64,000 nt of DNA. It comes from Melanocharis versteri. Its lineage: Eukaryota; Chordata; Aves; Passeriformes; Melanocharitidae. Every line of letters starts with the position of its first letter. Position 1 is the first letter of the stretch. Both the position numbers and the translations under genes were made by a program. Below are positions 12,177 to 25,380 of this stretch, piece by piece. The stretch is taken from NCBI GenBank assembly GCA_013397845.1, contig VZTG01000081.1, positions 124,001-188,000 on the forward strand, written 5' to 3'. The notes under the pieces are model-generated. The model had not been told where the DNA came from, did no database searches, and saw only the letters and a program-made list of their open reading frames with translations.

Positions 12177-15084
12177 CACGCCTTGACCTCCCACACCAGG
12201 ACCATCACCCAGGCAGGAAGGAACTGTGCAGAAAGAATCCCCAGGAGACAAGAACTCCTCCCCAGAAGGACGGGACCAGCCTGGCTGTGGCTCCCCTCAG
12301 TGCTCCACCACCCCTGGACGTGGCAGCCAGGCTGGGGTTGCTCCCAGGCTGCACAGTGTCACTTGTTTGTCACCTCTGCTTGAGCTAAGAGCTGCTCAGA
12401 ATCATCTTTACTTGTTGCTCAGGGACCAGAGGGACAGAGAGAAGACAGCTGGATGCTTGGCTACCTAAGGAGATGGATGGGAGGATATAAATAGCTAACG
12501 GCAAAAGGGAAGAGGACAGAAAGTCCCATTTCCAATTTGGTAAAAAACTGACCAGAATAGTAGTGGAGGAAGACTTCCAGAAATAACCACGTGGGTATTA
12601 AATGAATGGAAAATGAACTAAAAGAGAAGAGAAGACAGGGAAAAAGAGACTAAAAGGGGCTTCTGAACTTGTTTGAACAGTAATTGTCCCATCCTGGTAA
12701 AAGAGTTAATGTCACCTGGGTGCCACAAACCATTACTGGAGGTAACTTCAGAGTGACAAGCAGCAGTGGGGAAGAAAGATAAGTATGTAGATAAATGTCA
12801 TTAACCCCTGTTAGTGCAGGGCTTAGAGAGTTCAAAGGCTCAATCTGCAGGGAAGGATGGAGGTCTCAGGGACTGCGTCTGGCTTGTTTGTAAAAACTCT
12901 GAGAGGAGGCAGTTAAATAAACCAAAAGTCTCTTCCAGGGTTGAGAACCTCCTGTTTGTGATGCTGTCACACCGCCAGGGCTGTGACAGTCACAGGGAAC
13001 TCTCAGCAGATCAAGGGAGGGGAGAGGAGATCAGTCCAAGAGTGCCAAGGTGGGTTCTGCATCTGAGGCCACCCTGTGCCCTGACCCACAGGGCTGGAGC
13101 AAACAGAGCACAGAGGATGAGAAGGATGTGCCCCAAAGGGGAAGGAAGAGCCTTCATTTAGGGGAGGGACACACCTTCCTCGGGAGAGATCCCATCAGAG
13201 AGAAACAACAGCCCTGAAAAGGAAAAGAACAGGCTCTTGTCAGGGCGAGCTGCGAGGGAGCCCAGTGTGATCCCCACGGCTGTTCCCAGCCCTGTGGGCT
13301 ACCCAGGCTCAGCAAACACCGGGACAGGCACTGGGATATTTTGCTGTGGATGTCCCCAAGCGAAGGACTCAGACAGGGAAGCAACACAAAGCCCAAGAGG
13401 AAGAGGAAGTTTACAGCTGTCCTCAGAAAAGTCAGCATGGCCTTTCCGCCCAGAGCTTCCACATCCCTTGGCAAAGCACAACAACTCATCTGCAAGTCTG
13501 CACAGCGCCCTTTGGGAGTTGGAACCTCAGGCCTGACAACTCAGTGGCCAAGTGTGAATCCAAAGTAATTGCACTGTTTGCTCTGGGAATACTCCAGATA
13601 CACTTGGCGTAACAGAGAAACACTCAGAATTCTCTCATTGTAGGATCTACAAACCCCCTGTTCTTTCACATCCCAAGGATTTTGTTTTTCTCTTCTCCCA
13701 TGCCTCCTTTCTTTCCATTGCCCTGATTTTAGAAAAAGGCATTCAAGTTTCTGCCTTCACTCTTTCCGCATGTAATGAAATCTTTTTATCCTCCAAACCT
13801 GCCTGGCAGAGAGGGGTTTCTCTGGAGCAGACACTGAGGGCAGGGTCCCTTGGGCATAAAGACAAACGATCTGCAGGCAGCTGCTGGGGCTGCAGGGTTA
13901 AGCCATTTTAATTACCTGCAAGCAGAGCACCAGCCCAGGAATGGCCAATGTGCAAAGCAAGCCCTGCTGTCCCAGCGGGGCTGGGATGTCTCACCAGGCT
14001 CCTGCTGATCCTCTGTCAGATTAAATTCTTCGGGCTGCCCTACAGTTTTATGGCAGTGGGGATAACTTCCCTGCACCACGTTTGGGTTGGGGCAATGCCT
14101 GTGATCCCACAGCTGTGCAACTGTAAACCTCCCACCTGGATGACACCTGCGAAACCCACAGAACTCCAGCAGGGTTTGGAGGTGCTGCTTTTCCATTCCC
14201 AACACTGCAGAGAGGCAGAACCCTGGTCTCCATCTGTCCCCATACTACCAAGCCCTTCCCAACTCTCAGAAGCTCCCTGTGGTCCTCTCATATCCCTACA
14301 TCTTCCTCAGATGCCCATAGCAAACCCAAGGGAAGGAAAATGGTGTTTGGGTGTGTTTATATGCGGGCAGAGGGAAGGGAAGGAACAGATCTTTCCCAAG
14401 GGACTCAGATGGGAGTCAGGGCTTGAGCAGGAGCTCTTCCCAAGCAGGGACAGTCATTTGGGCCACCTTGGCTTTGTGTGGAGGCATCTGAGGCTACGGC
14501 AGGGCTCCTTCCCACCAGGAATGTGGCAAACTGTGCTGTCAAAAACCCCTGCACGTGCCTAACTAGTGCCAGGAGCTGCAGAGAGCACTCCACAGGGCAG
14601 TTCAAGCTGATCCAGGGATTCCAGTCCCCTCCCAGCTGGCAGTGGCTCTGCTGCACAGACCTTCTTGGTTCTCTGCCTCCATCCCTTCTCCCCCTGTGCC
14701 TGCAGGTACCGGGAAAGCCACAGCTGGGTCCCACGGGACTCAGGGTCCCCATTCCTCCCGTTTCCCTTGCCCTGGCGCATGGGAAGCCGCACCCTGACCT
14801 CTTCCAGCTCCAACTTGCTTTCCCAAATTGGGCCGGTTTTGGGCAGGACGTGCCGGGACCTGCCGCCTCCTCCCCGGGCCTTTGAAGGCGGCCACGTAGG
14901 CAGCTGCACCCGCAGCACCCAGCCCGCAGACTTTCGTGTGGAAAAGCCACAAATCCGTGAGTCACCTGGCTGCAGCCTGTGAATGTTCCTGTTCCCTCTC
15001 TCGGGGGCACACGCAGGCCCAGGACAACAGGACTCCCTTCCCAGTAACTCCTGGGAAGACAGGCTTCTGTGCCAGGTTTGGGAG
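12177..15084. other. Intron 1 sequence, no gene seen
   Basis: A purine-rich, AT-leaning stretch (about 12475-12800) and an AT-rich stretch (about 13610-13800) break otherwise GC-balanced intron. An open frame of 287 codons on the minus strand (14405-15268) has low complexity and no recognisable domain, so I treat it as chance. Confidence 0.5.
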
Positions 15085-15170
15085 CAGGATTTTGGACCTC
15101 GGGGTGGGAGAAGGGGAGGCCTTTGTGCAGGATTTTGGAACTCAGAGTGGGAGAGAAGGAGGCCTTTGTG
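15085..15170. repeat. 43-bp tandem duplication
   Basis: Two copies starting 'caggattttgga' at 15085 and 15128, each 43 bp, with several substitutions between them. Both end in 'aggcctttgtg'. Confidence 0.9.
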
Positions 15171-15734
15171 CAGCCTGCTCTGAGAAGGGGGAAGGGGACA
15201 AGGGACAAGGACTCCTGGTGCCACAGCAGATAACCAGAGCAGATGGCTCCCTGCAGGGCAAGCCCCAAATCAGGGAGGTCTGGTGTTCTTCAGCCTCAGC
15301 AAAGGAATCTGCCTGGCTGGGGGGTTCTCCCTGCTCAGCACTGACCCATTTCCCCTTTCCCACAGAGCCACTCTTCCCCTCAAACCCATTTTCATCCTAT
15401 TCATCCTCTGAATGCTCTCCATGGAGGGCTGAGGGTGAGCTGGGTGTGGGAAGGAGCCACCTGACAGGCAGGGCCCAGAGCAGGGTGTGTGCACAGGGAA
15501 CATTTCGGGGAAGAGGAAACACGTGCTGTATTCCAAGCCCACAGCCCTTCCAGGGCTCAGAACAAAACACTCCCGGATTTCCGCAGCCCCGGCTCCAAAT
15601 CCCCCACCAAGGCCATTTTCTCAGCCAAAGGGACAATGGAGACCTGACAGAAACAATCCTGTAGGATCAGCACATGGATACCCAGCCCGCCCCCACCGCT
15701 GCCTCGCCTCCCCCTCAGCCGAGCTGAGGCCAGC

Positions 15735-15950
15735 AAGACACAATGTGTAATTAGGTTAATGAGCTAAGCACGGATTTTAATTGGGATTCCCCGATTTACT
15801 GGTCTATCTCCTCCTTTTGTTTTACTGCTGGTGCAGGTTCCTAAAAGCTGCCCTTGCTAAAGGCCCTGATATCAGAAAGGTCTTACGGATCTTTAATTGT
15901 ATTTAATCATCGAGGTAATTAATGATCCTTGAGCAAAATGGAGATTGCAT
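15735..15950. promoter_or_regulatory. AT-rich, homeodomain-motif-rich block (candidate conserved element)
   Basis: A sharply AT-rich island within GC-rich intron contains TAATTA at 15748-15753 and TAATTAAT at 15916-15923, plus further ATTA/TAAT cores between them. Low repeat content and clustered homeodomain cores are typical of vertebrate conserved non-coding elements. Conservation itself cannot be seen here. Confidence 0.35.
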
Positions 15951-18559
15951 CTAGAGTAGTTCCAGTCTTGCCCTTCAGCATCTGTTGTGTCTGGGCACAA
16001 GAATTCTGCAGGCAGGCAGGAGAGGGGTTCACACAGAGCGAGACAAAAGGATGGAAGAGAGAGGAGGGCAGTGGGGAGAGAAGGGATTGGGGGGAAAAAA
16101 GCATATTTGAAATGGAGAAGGAGCCGAGTAGAAGAGAGGGAAGCAGGGAAGGGGAGACAATGCCATTCCTTCTCCTCACAGACAGGAGCCATTTAATTCC
16201 AGAGCCTGGAGTGCTGGCTCAGGGGGGATGGCTGGTTGTTCCCAGTGTCCCCAAACTGGACAGCCTTGACCAGCACTCAGTGCTCTCTCCCACGACACAA
16301 CCACCTGCTCCTGCTGTTCCCCTTTTCCATTTCTTGCTTCCCTCTGGCACCGTTTCACACCCCTTTTTTCTCAGGAAGACATTCCCAAAGTTCAAAACCT
16401 TGAGCTGGAACAGGGCAGAGGGGGAGTGATGGGCAGCAAGTCCCAGCACGTCCCCTCTCTCCCAGGCCACAAACCCTGCACCTCCCATCCCCGCTCCCAA
16501 CCCCTCTGCTTCTCCCAGAGCACAAACAAAGCCTGTCCAACCAGAAACGGGGCTGCCTGCTCCGACTTGCCCCAGAAAGGCAGATTTAGTGAGAAATGTC
16601 ACAGGCAAAGCAGCAGGGACGTGGAATCAGTCCCTGTGTCTTGGGACGGATCGGAGCTGTCCTGAACGCGGGGATGTGCGAGCAGGGAGCTCGAGGGGGC
16701 TGTGCTGGCTTGTTGAGGAATGTCCCCTGGCTCCCAGCCCTGGTGACAAGTTCAGTGCAGGAAAAGCACTGCCCTCGCCTCCTCCAGGCCCAGCGGGGCT
16801 GAACGCAGGACAGTTGCACAAATTGCACATGAAGCAGGGCAGCCTGGTAGTGGGGTGATATTTGGTGCTGCAGGAGTCCTCCCCAAAGGAAAAATCCAGC
16901 TGCCACAGCAGATCCACGCTTCTCATCCCTATTCTGGCGGGCTCTCTGTGCTAGAGCACAAGTGAAAGGTCCTGGCGTGGTGCTGGAATGAGCCTGCTTT
17001 TATTCTGTCACTGTAAATGAGCCCCAGCGTGGCTCCAGATTGGGCCCAGATAAGCTCTGTGAGTTGGGACTTGCACAGAGGAGCTCTTGGGTTGGGCTGG
17101 CATTTCCAACTGCCCATGAACTGAGCTCCCCGAGCTTGGGGCAGCCTGGAGTCAGGGTTAAGGGTTGGGGGCAGAGCTCCCCTCCAGATACTGAAAGCCC
17201 AGTTTTTCCTGGAAACCTGGGGCTCTGTTACTATGGGAAAGGCACTGCACAGAGCCAGTCCCGACTGGGAATCTGCCCCTTCCCACTCTGGAACAAGCTG
17301 CCTTCCCAGGCAGGTTTCAGCTTGCTTGGGCCGTCAGCTTGGCGGATCTCATTTCTCGTGTTTTTTTCTCCTTTATTGCCTCCCTATCTGCCCCAGGGCT
17401 TGAGAAAGGGCTGCCTCCTCCTTCAGAGCATTAGCAACCCTGCCAATTTTCCCCACTTGGAATATTTCATGCACAGGCCCTTCTTTCTCCCACGCTCCCT
17501 CCCCATCCACCTTCCCCATCCCACGTCCGGCCGTGGCTCCCGTGGCCGCTGGTGCCCGCAGGTGCTGGCACAGTTCAGGAGGTGGCCCTGCTCCCTGGCC
17601 TTCATCCCTCCAGCCATGGCACAACAAATGGGAACACGAGATGGGAGATACAGAGTGCCAGGAGCTGCAGAGGAAGGAGTGACAAGGAGTGACACCCAAA
17701 AACGGGGGACGCAGAGCGAGCCAGCACAGAGGGAACAGGAGGGGAGGAAGCCACAGGCCTGTCCACAGGGATGGGCCTTGAAAAGGGGCATTGCAGTGGG
17801 GAATTAAGGGCTGGAAGATTGGGAAAGCCTGGCTACAGATGCTGGGCTGGGTTGTGCTCCCACAAAACCCTCACGCTGGCAGAGCAGGGTCCAGGCTCCC
17901 TCCCAAGGCTGATCTCCACAGCCCCTGATCCTGGGAATGGCTAAGCTGATTGCAACAGCCCCGGAGATCTGCATCAAGCCTCTCCTCCCTCCCAGCACAC
18001 AAGATCAGGCCGCCTGATTGTGTCATTTATTCCCCCGTAAACAAAGCAGCCAAAAGGAGAAACCCAGCCCAGAAACGAGAAACCTTCCTGGAGAGGCAGC
18101 TGGGCCAGGCAGGAGGAGAGCAGGGATCAGGCTCCCTGGCCTGACCTCCCTTGTGCTGGAGCTGCCCTGGGCTGGAGGCACAGCAACCATCTGCAGCCAG
18201 TGCCTGGGTGGCAAAGACCCCTGGTGGGCCCACCCTGCCCCACAGGACCCCCAAAAAAGCACCCACAGCTCTGGAGGAGAACACAGCCAGCCCTCATGCT
18301 TCAGGGCAGGAGCTGATCGTGGCTTGCCACAGCAGGGAGGAGCTGCCCCTTCCAGGCATGTTCCCTGCTGTCCATTCCTCCCTGCTGCCACTACCAAGGA
18401 CTTTCCCAGGGCTGAAAGGCAGGCCCGAGCTCCAAAGCCAAAATCCGCAGCAGTGGGGCTCAAATGCTGCTGCCTGCTTGCAGGGGTTGTGTTTTATCCC
18501 ATCAGGGAGCGACTGCCAACAGCTCACACCATCCTGTGGGGGTGCAGGACTCTGTGATT
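15951..18559. other. Intron 1 sequence, no gene seen
   Basis: The stretch 16015-16160 is purine-rich on the plus strand. Nothing else is recognisable. Confidence 0.5.
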
Positions 18560-18602
18560 CCTGTGGAACCCTTCCAGCTCGGGATATTCTGTGATTCCCT
18601 GT
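18560..18602 (+). mobile_element. Possible CR1 3'-tail remnant
   Basis: The string 'cccttccagctcgggatat' followed by 'tctgtgattcc' resembles the last 40 bases of some avian CR1 subfamilies. It is too short for certainty. Confidence 0.45.
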
Positions 18603-21600
18603 GACTCGGTGAGCAACCACAGCTGGGATCCCACGGAGGCACTGACCACTGTCCCTCTGTCACCAGGCCCCTGTGCCCTGCAGTGGAGGAGATGCTGGGC
18701 CGTCCCCAGAGCTGGGCCACCCTGAGGAGCAGGAGAGGAGCAGAGGCTGGGCTCTCCTCTTTGATAACCTCACCCTGTGCCCCAGCTCAGTGCATCAGAG
18801 CCCCAGCTCCCCTCCTGCTGTTTCGGGGAGCTCCCCCTCGGCCAGGGCTGCCCCAAAGGCTGTCCCTGGAGCTGCTCAGCCTGGCTGTGGTGCCTTCTCC
18901 CGGGGCTGGCGTGTGAGGGAGACTGTGCTGGAGCAGGCTGCTTTCCCTCTCGCGTGTCAAGGGCAGCCAGCAAAGCACTGCTCCCCCTCTGTGTCTCAGC
19001 TCTGCCTTCCCAGGAGGAAGGAGAAGAGGCAGAGTGGCAGGCTCAGAGACAGCACAGAGCCACCTGACTCACACTTCCCATGTCTTTTCCCTCTCTCCCA
19101 CCCTCCACGCCACCTCTGGCTCTGCCTTTCTGGCACCTCTGCACACAACAGCATCGCTCTGCCGTGCCAGGAGGAGCAGCCTGACAAATTCACAGCAGCG
19201 AAATTCAGTGTACAGGGAGCCAGGAGTGTGGGAAGGGGGGGCTCACTTGGCCCTGTCACGCTGCAGAAACACCTCCCTGTCACCCCTGCCTCGAAAGCTC
19301 CGCACTTCACAAACATGAATGCAAAGACATGCAGCACCACGCCAGGAGATTTTAGCCACAAAACAGCAAAAAGCCCCCACTGCCCTTGCTTGGCCCTGCC
19401 AGACGAGGAAGGATCAGTCCAAAGCATGCCCAGAGCTTGTTTGAAAACTCCTCTTAATCCACTGCCTTTGTTTTTTTACAGAGGCGGAAACAGAGCAAAA
19501 GATCTTGCGGGAGGCAGAGCAGTCACTGGCTGAATGCACAGCCCATGAAACCTCGCCAAGTCACTGTGACACCTCCGAACCACTGCTCAAATAGACTTTA
19601 AATGGAGTCCCAGGCCTTCCCACACTGAGGGTGACGAAGAATAAAATGAACTGAGAGCTTTTCAATGCACACATTGAGGACAAATGGCTTTTTCATTGAT
19701 AATGCCAGGAGCTGGAGCCAGGGGATTCATCAGCATGTTTTGGCACCTCTCAGGACTGCAGGATTCTGCCCATACTTGTGTTAAATGACAAATTAACGGG
19801 AGCAGGAGTGCAAGAGGAGTGCAAGGACTCACAGCAGCTCCAAGAACCACAGAAGCTGCTGCCAGAATTCAACTTTCAGAGTCCACCTATGGAGAGCAAC
19901 TCCTGCAGTGCCGACAGCAGCTCCCAGCCAGGCTGTTTGGCTTGGATTGTCCTCTGCAACAGCACAGCTGCTGTCCCAGGGGAAGCTGTGGGCTGGGGTG
20001 GGCACAGGAGATGATGGTTCAGCTTCAGCCCAGTCATCCCTGTCCTGTCTCACCCCCAGCTTTGGGAGGCTGCGATGCCCTTGTGCCCTGCCCACCCTGC
20101 CTGTGTGTCCTGCTCTTCATTCCCCTCAGGAAACTTCCCAGCCTTGCTGTCACAGTTATGTGGCTCTTGGGACCGTGTGTGAACCCAGGCAAGGAGCTGA
20201 ATCTTGGAGAGACAGTCATTACTTCTGTCAGATTAATAAATTAAAAAATCTCCCATTTATTCTCCAGATTTAATTTCCAATCCTTGCGTTTTCTCTTCCT
20301 GTCACACAAACACGCCACGAAAAAATATGGGAAGGCACAAGAGGAGCAGGAAAGGGGAGAAGGAGGCTCCAAGAAAGGGCCACCTTCCCCACTGTGAAGC
20401 TGTTTAGCATCTCCAAGCCACTGAAACAGCTCCTAGAGTTGCAGAAAGGTGAGAGGAGCAGGAGAAATTCTGCCTGCACAATGAGCGGCCCCCCTTGATG
20501 GAAAAACCCAGCTCACAGGGCAGACATCTTCATCTTGCCTCTCTGTCTGCACTCACTGCAGAGCCAATGAAGAGAAATTCCTAATTCGGGCACTGTGCAT
20601 AAGAAATCTACCTTGGGCTGGATGAATCTGGAAGTGCCTATTTATCTCCTTGGACACGAGGGAGTCTGGATGATCTGCTCCATATTCCCCTTTGGTGACA
20701 AAGCAGGGTCTTGCAGGAACTCTCAGTGAAATTGAGCCTTTCTCAGTGACCTGGACAAGAGGGAGAGCTCTGCTCGTCCAGAGACTTCCCCAACCCCTGC
20801 TAAAACCTCTTGTTCAGACCTCAGCCTCTGTTTTCCCAAGGAGCAGCTGAGCTGGAGAACCCGTTTCAGGAGATCCCTTTCTCTTCAGAAATGACTTCTG
20901 AGGTGCTGCCCTCCTTAGTGGGTCTTAACCAGGACAGCCACACAGCTGAACCTGTCCCCTCCTCCTTGGCACCATCGGTTCTTGCCCAAATTTCTGAGCA
21001 GAATTTGTCCTTCCCCTTCTCCCTTTGCAAACTGCCCCTCTGAGAAAAGTGACACCGGCTGCGGATCGGATTTCGGACTCATCACTTAGAGATGATGCGT
21101 TTTGGCCCAACTGCTCAGTCCAGCCTTGGTAAAACGATGCTTGGTCCCACCCCCTCCTGCCCTCCTGGACCAGTCTGAGGCAGAGGCAGTGCAAACCCAG
21201 CTGGGTTTGTTGCAGGGAGGAGGTGCTGCAAGGACCTGCCCCTGTTTCCCAGCTCAGCAGAGCTCAAGCGGAGCATCCATGTAGAAATAATAGGAAGGGG
21301 AGGAAAATTAGGATCCTACTGTGGGCCATCAGGTCTTTTCCATTCCTTTCCCAGTCATACATCCCTGGATGACCCTGGATTCCCTGCCTTGCTTGCAATT
21401 TCTTGCTGGCAAACGCACAAGCAGGAGGACGAGAGGCTTCTTGCCAAAAAATAGGTGGTCAGAGCAGGAATAAGAGCAGGGACATTAGAGGAGCCAATAG
21501 AATCAACCTCTCCTGCTCAAAGCGTTCCTCTCCTGTGCATCCCAGCCAGCAGGACGCTCACCTGTGCAGGTGCAGGGCTAAGCCAGCACTTTTCCTTCTT

Positions 21601-21690
21601 ATTTTGGGGAAGCAGAAGGCAAATCCCCCAAGGATGGCCGCAACCCATGGCCACATTCCGGGCACAGAAGGTAAAAAGAAGCCAGAACAA
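18603..21690. other. Intron 1 sequence with one weak MIR-like trace
   Basis: A stretch at about 19466-19530 (tttacagaggcggaaacaga, then an aagatcttgcgg-like block) faintly recalls the MIR core. An AT-rich patch occurs at 20210-20290. No coding exon was seen. Confidence 0.4.
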
Positions 21691-21699
21691 AAGGCAGCA

Positions 21700-22030
21700 G
21701 CGGCTCCCTGCCCCCTCCCTGCAGATGTCCGCTGGCTGCTGCCTAATCCGCCCGGGCAGCCAGGCAGCAGTGTCACCCCGCGGGGGGACAGCGCTGTCCC
21801 CTCCCCAGCGCCCCGCACAAAGGGGGGGTCAGCGGGGCCGGGGGCGGCTCATCCCCGCTCCACCGAGAGCAGGAACAAAGCGCCGGGGCCGGGAATTCAG
21901 CGCAACCAACAGCATTTCCATGCTAATGAGCGCTCCCGGTTCCATCCTGCCGCCCGTGGCAAATTGGAGCGAAAATCCAGGCTTGAGAGGATGCAACTTT
22001 TATGTCCGATGAGCGTCGCTGGGCTCCAAC
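21700..22030. promoter_or_regulatory. Intronic GC/CpG-rich island with POU/SOX-like motif
   Basis: CpG density rises sharply compared with flanking intron. A G-run series at 21822-21844 (runs of seven, four and five Gs) could form a G-quadruplex on the plus strand. At 21913-21927, CATTTCCATGCTAAT carries a perfect ATGCTAAT POU octamer half with a SOX-like half immediately 5', the arrangement of SOX-POU composite elements. It could be an alternative promoter, an enhancer, or an unannotated transcript start. No coding exon with a signal peptide is seen here. Confidence 0.45.
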
Positions 22031-22238
22031 ACCAATCCTCTCCCTCGGTTTATTTTTAATTGACTCCTACTAAGCCGGAGTGCATTTTCATCCGTTCCAA
22101 ATGGAGCAGCTGTTGAAACTGAAAATCAGCAGCAGAAAGTGCGGACGTTTCTATTTTGTGGTGTTCACTCCTCAGCGCTCCATTTCCAAACCTCAGCAGC
22201 CTGCCCAGAACAAAGGATGCCTTGGTGCAGAGCATTAA

Positions 22239-22620
22239 CCCCATCCTGAAACCTCCGAATCCCAATCCTTGCAACCCTCACATTCCACCCTGAAACCCTC
22301 CCGTTCCATCCTGAAACGCCTGCATTCTCATCCTGCATCCCTCGTGTCCCCATCCTGCACTCCTGACATCCTCATCCTCATATCCCCAAGCTGTACCCCT
22401 TTATATCCCCATCCTGCACCCCTCACATCCCATCCTGCAACTCCTGCATTCCCATCTTGCATTCCTCACATCCCCATCCTTCATTCCTCACATCCTCATC
22501 CTGCACCCCTCCCATCCCCATCCTTCGACCCCTGCACCCCCATCTTGCATCCCTTCCATCCTCATCCTTCAAAACCTGCACCCCCAACCTGTATCCTCCA
22601 CATCCCCACCCTGCAGCGCC
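22239..22620. repeat. Degenerate 21-22-bp minisatellite
   Basis: About 17 diverged copies of a pyrimidine-rich unit resembling 'ccatcctgcacccctcacat'. Copies vary by point changes and one-base indels, so the array is old. The plus strand has almost no G. It lies just downstream of the intronic GC island. Confidence 0.9.
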
Positions 22621-25380
22621 AGGTCTCTGGATTATTACCCCTCCCTGGATCCTGCAGTGAGTGTCACCAGCACGGTGACAATGTGCAGTGCAAGGTGAGC
22701 CTGGAAAAGCTCTGTCCCCCAGGCAGGGAGTGCTTCAATAAACAGGGTCAGCACAGTTATCCTGTGCACGACTGACCAGCACACAAACCCCAGCACCTCA
22801 GAAACAAGCCCTGGCAAGGCTCTGGCCCCTGGAGTGGACAGCTGGACTCCAGGAGCTCATCCCAAGGCTGGGATTTAGCAGGAAGGATGTTGGGATCAGG
22901 CACCAGAGCTGACAAGCTGGGGCTTGGTCCTGCTCACAAATAAGCCGTGCCCTCCTCCACAAGGCAAACACCAGCTGGCCAAGCCGTGGCCATCCCGCTG
23001 CTCAGTCCCAAGGGACAATAATCCACAGACCTGGCACTGCAGAATGCACTGGAGAACTCTGAGGATTGCCAAATCCCTGCACCAAGCCAGAGTCAACATG
23101 GAAATGCTGCAAATGGAAGCACCTGGGATGCAGCTGGGGAGCTGGGACAGGATCCCTCAAGCAGGGACTGAGCTCTGGGGTCTGCCTGGCTCTGAGGACA
23201 CTGAGAATTCACTCCCTGCAAAGAGGGGAGCAGCCAATTCCTAGGAGTGTGTGCCAGTGTTTCTGCAGGTAGCCTGGCCACGGAGTCCAGCTGCAGGTGC
23301 CTGCTGGAGAGGTTTCTGTACGTGGCAGGAATTGTAATGGGAGAATCAAAGCTCAACCTCCCTCCCTCAGGAGTTTGCAACAGGGTTTCTACAGGAGCAG
23401 CTGTCCAGGGCCTGGATCCCTAATCCCAACAAAGCCAGAGGGAAGCTAGACCCTGGTGTAGGAAGGATATCCCTCTCTCCTTGCCTTCCTTGGAGAGCAG
23501 AATCCAAACTCCAAGAAGGAGCAGGAGGAGGGGGAGTGGACGCAGGTAACACTTTGCTGGCACATGTCTCTGTAAATAATCTTTCACACCAGGACCATGC
23601 TGAGTGCCAGTCAGTTCAGGTGCTTTGGCATTTATTAGGTTTGCTGGGAGCTGAGGTGTCCAGAAAATCTGTCACTCACCAGTGTGCTCCAATCTTAAAA
23701 TAATTGAATAATTAAAAGCTGACCCTGAGCTTTTTTTTTGAAGGTCTGTCCCCAGCTCTAAACCCCGAAAAAGCCATTTTTATCTTCTGCCAACCAAACA
23801 AATCCAGCTTCAGACCTCTGATTAAATATTAACAACTTTGCACAGACCACAAGCAAGCTCCACAGCTATTTATTGCTCCAAAGGCAGCTGCGGCAAGAAA
23901 CACAGAACAAAACAAACAAAAACCAGCCAGGAACAAACGGTGTCATCCACATCAACAAGTTTCTCTTGTGTGCTTGAGTCAGCTCGGAGCCAGGGGGCAT
24001 TTCAAGCACGGGGCTCAGAGCTCGGGGACCTGGTGCTGTTGCAGCTCTCCCAGCCCCAGATGCCTCCAGCACCCCTTTCTGGAGTGCTCCATGTGCTGGT
24101 GATACCAATGGTCCTCGTTTTGGATCTCACTGCAAAACCCCTGTGACGCCTGAGGAGCTCGGTGAGGGTGCACTGGTGACTGGCTGGATTTGTCACCCTT
24201 TCATCCCCGTTTCCAAGCCCAGTTTGGGGCTGGCAGAGGCCTGGCAGTGACATTTAGGGACACGGAGATGAGGTGAGGGTGTGCAGGAGCCCACCAGCAG
24301 CCACAGGGGTCAATGCTTGTCCCTGTGCGGTCACAGCCAGGGCCAAGTGAGGGACACCACTGGAACCAAGGTCACAACAACGTCCCTGTGCCCAAACTGC
24401 CCAGTGTGACCCCCCCTTGAACACCCCACACATCCATCAAGGCTTTTCCCCAGTATCATTCCATCCCCTGGAGCAACAGGACAAAAGGGGATTGTTCCCC
24501 ATTGCACTCCTGATCATTATTGGAAATAAAAAAGCAGCTGTGCCTGTGTTTGGGCACTGAGCCAGGCTGGGATCCCCCTCCCCACCTGATTTCCCCGGCA
24601 GGGGCTCAGGTTTCTGACGCACAGGATCAAATATCCCATCACTCAGAGCACGATATTATCCCCTATTAGCAATTCCATGCAAACAGCTCTGCTCTTCCCA
24701 GGATTAAAAGCCAATTAAAAAACCTTGCTTTTCAAGGGGAGAGGAAGCTGAGAGGAGGGGTTTTTGTGGGGCTTTTGTTGGTGTCTGGCAGGTAGGAAAT
24801 ATCCCCCATAAGGACTATCGATGAGTTCTTTTCAGATCACATTGATTTTGCTCAGAACCATTTGGGACTCATGTCTCCAGGGGAAATAGAGAAACACAGA
24901 GAGGACAACAACAAAATCCCCACAAGCCGTGTCCTAAAAAGGAAGAAGAAAGAAATTTTATTTGCAGGAGGATCAATGGTGTTTGCTGAAGTCAGCAATT
25001 AGTGTTTTGGGTTTCAAAGCTTTCTCAGGGCAAGGGAGCCTTACTCTCAAGGTGAAGAGCAAGCTCATAAATCTGGGAGAAGCTTCAAGCCCAGAATCTG
25101 CTGATTCCCCACTGCAGGGAGGGCAGAGCCAACAGGAAAAGGGCATTTGCTCTGCAAACAAGGAGCAGGATGAGCGCTTGTAAATCGCTGCTCACAAGGG
25201 AACAGGTGACATTCAGCCCTGCCGCACTCAGATCTGGGATCAAGGGGAACACAAAGGTGACTTAAAGCCAGCTCTGCACTCATGAGGGCCATGTGAGCAC
25301 CTGGTTCCTCCTCTCAGTTCCCAGCACAAGCCTCAGGCCTGATACTGGGAAAACAAGGCTTGACCCTGGCCCCAAAGCCT
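22621..25380. other. Intron 1 sequence, no gene seen
   Basis: AT-rich segments lie at 23690-23900 and 24640-24730. No repeat or coding family was recognised. Confidence 0.5.

Noticed and set aside
14405..15268. 287-codon minus-strand open frame
   Set aside because: Low-complexity composition, no domain, no splice structure, and it spans a 43-bp tandem duplication. Long chance frames are expected in GC-rich intron.
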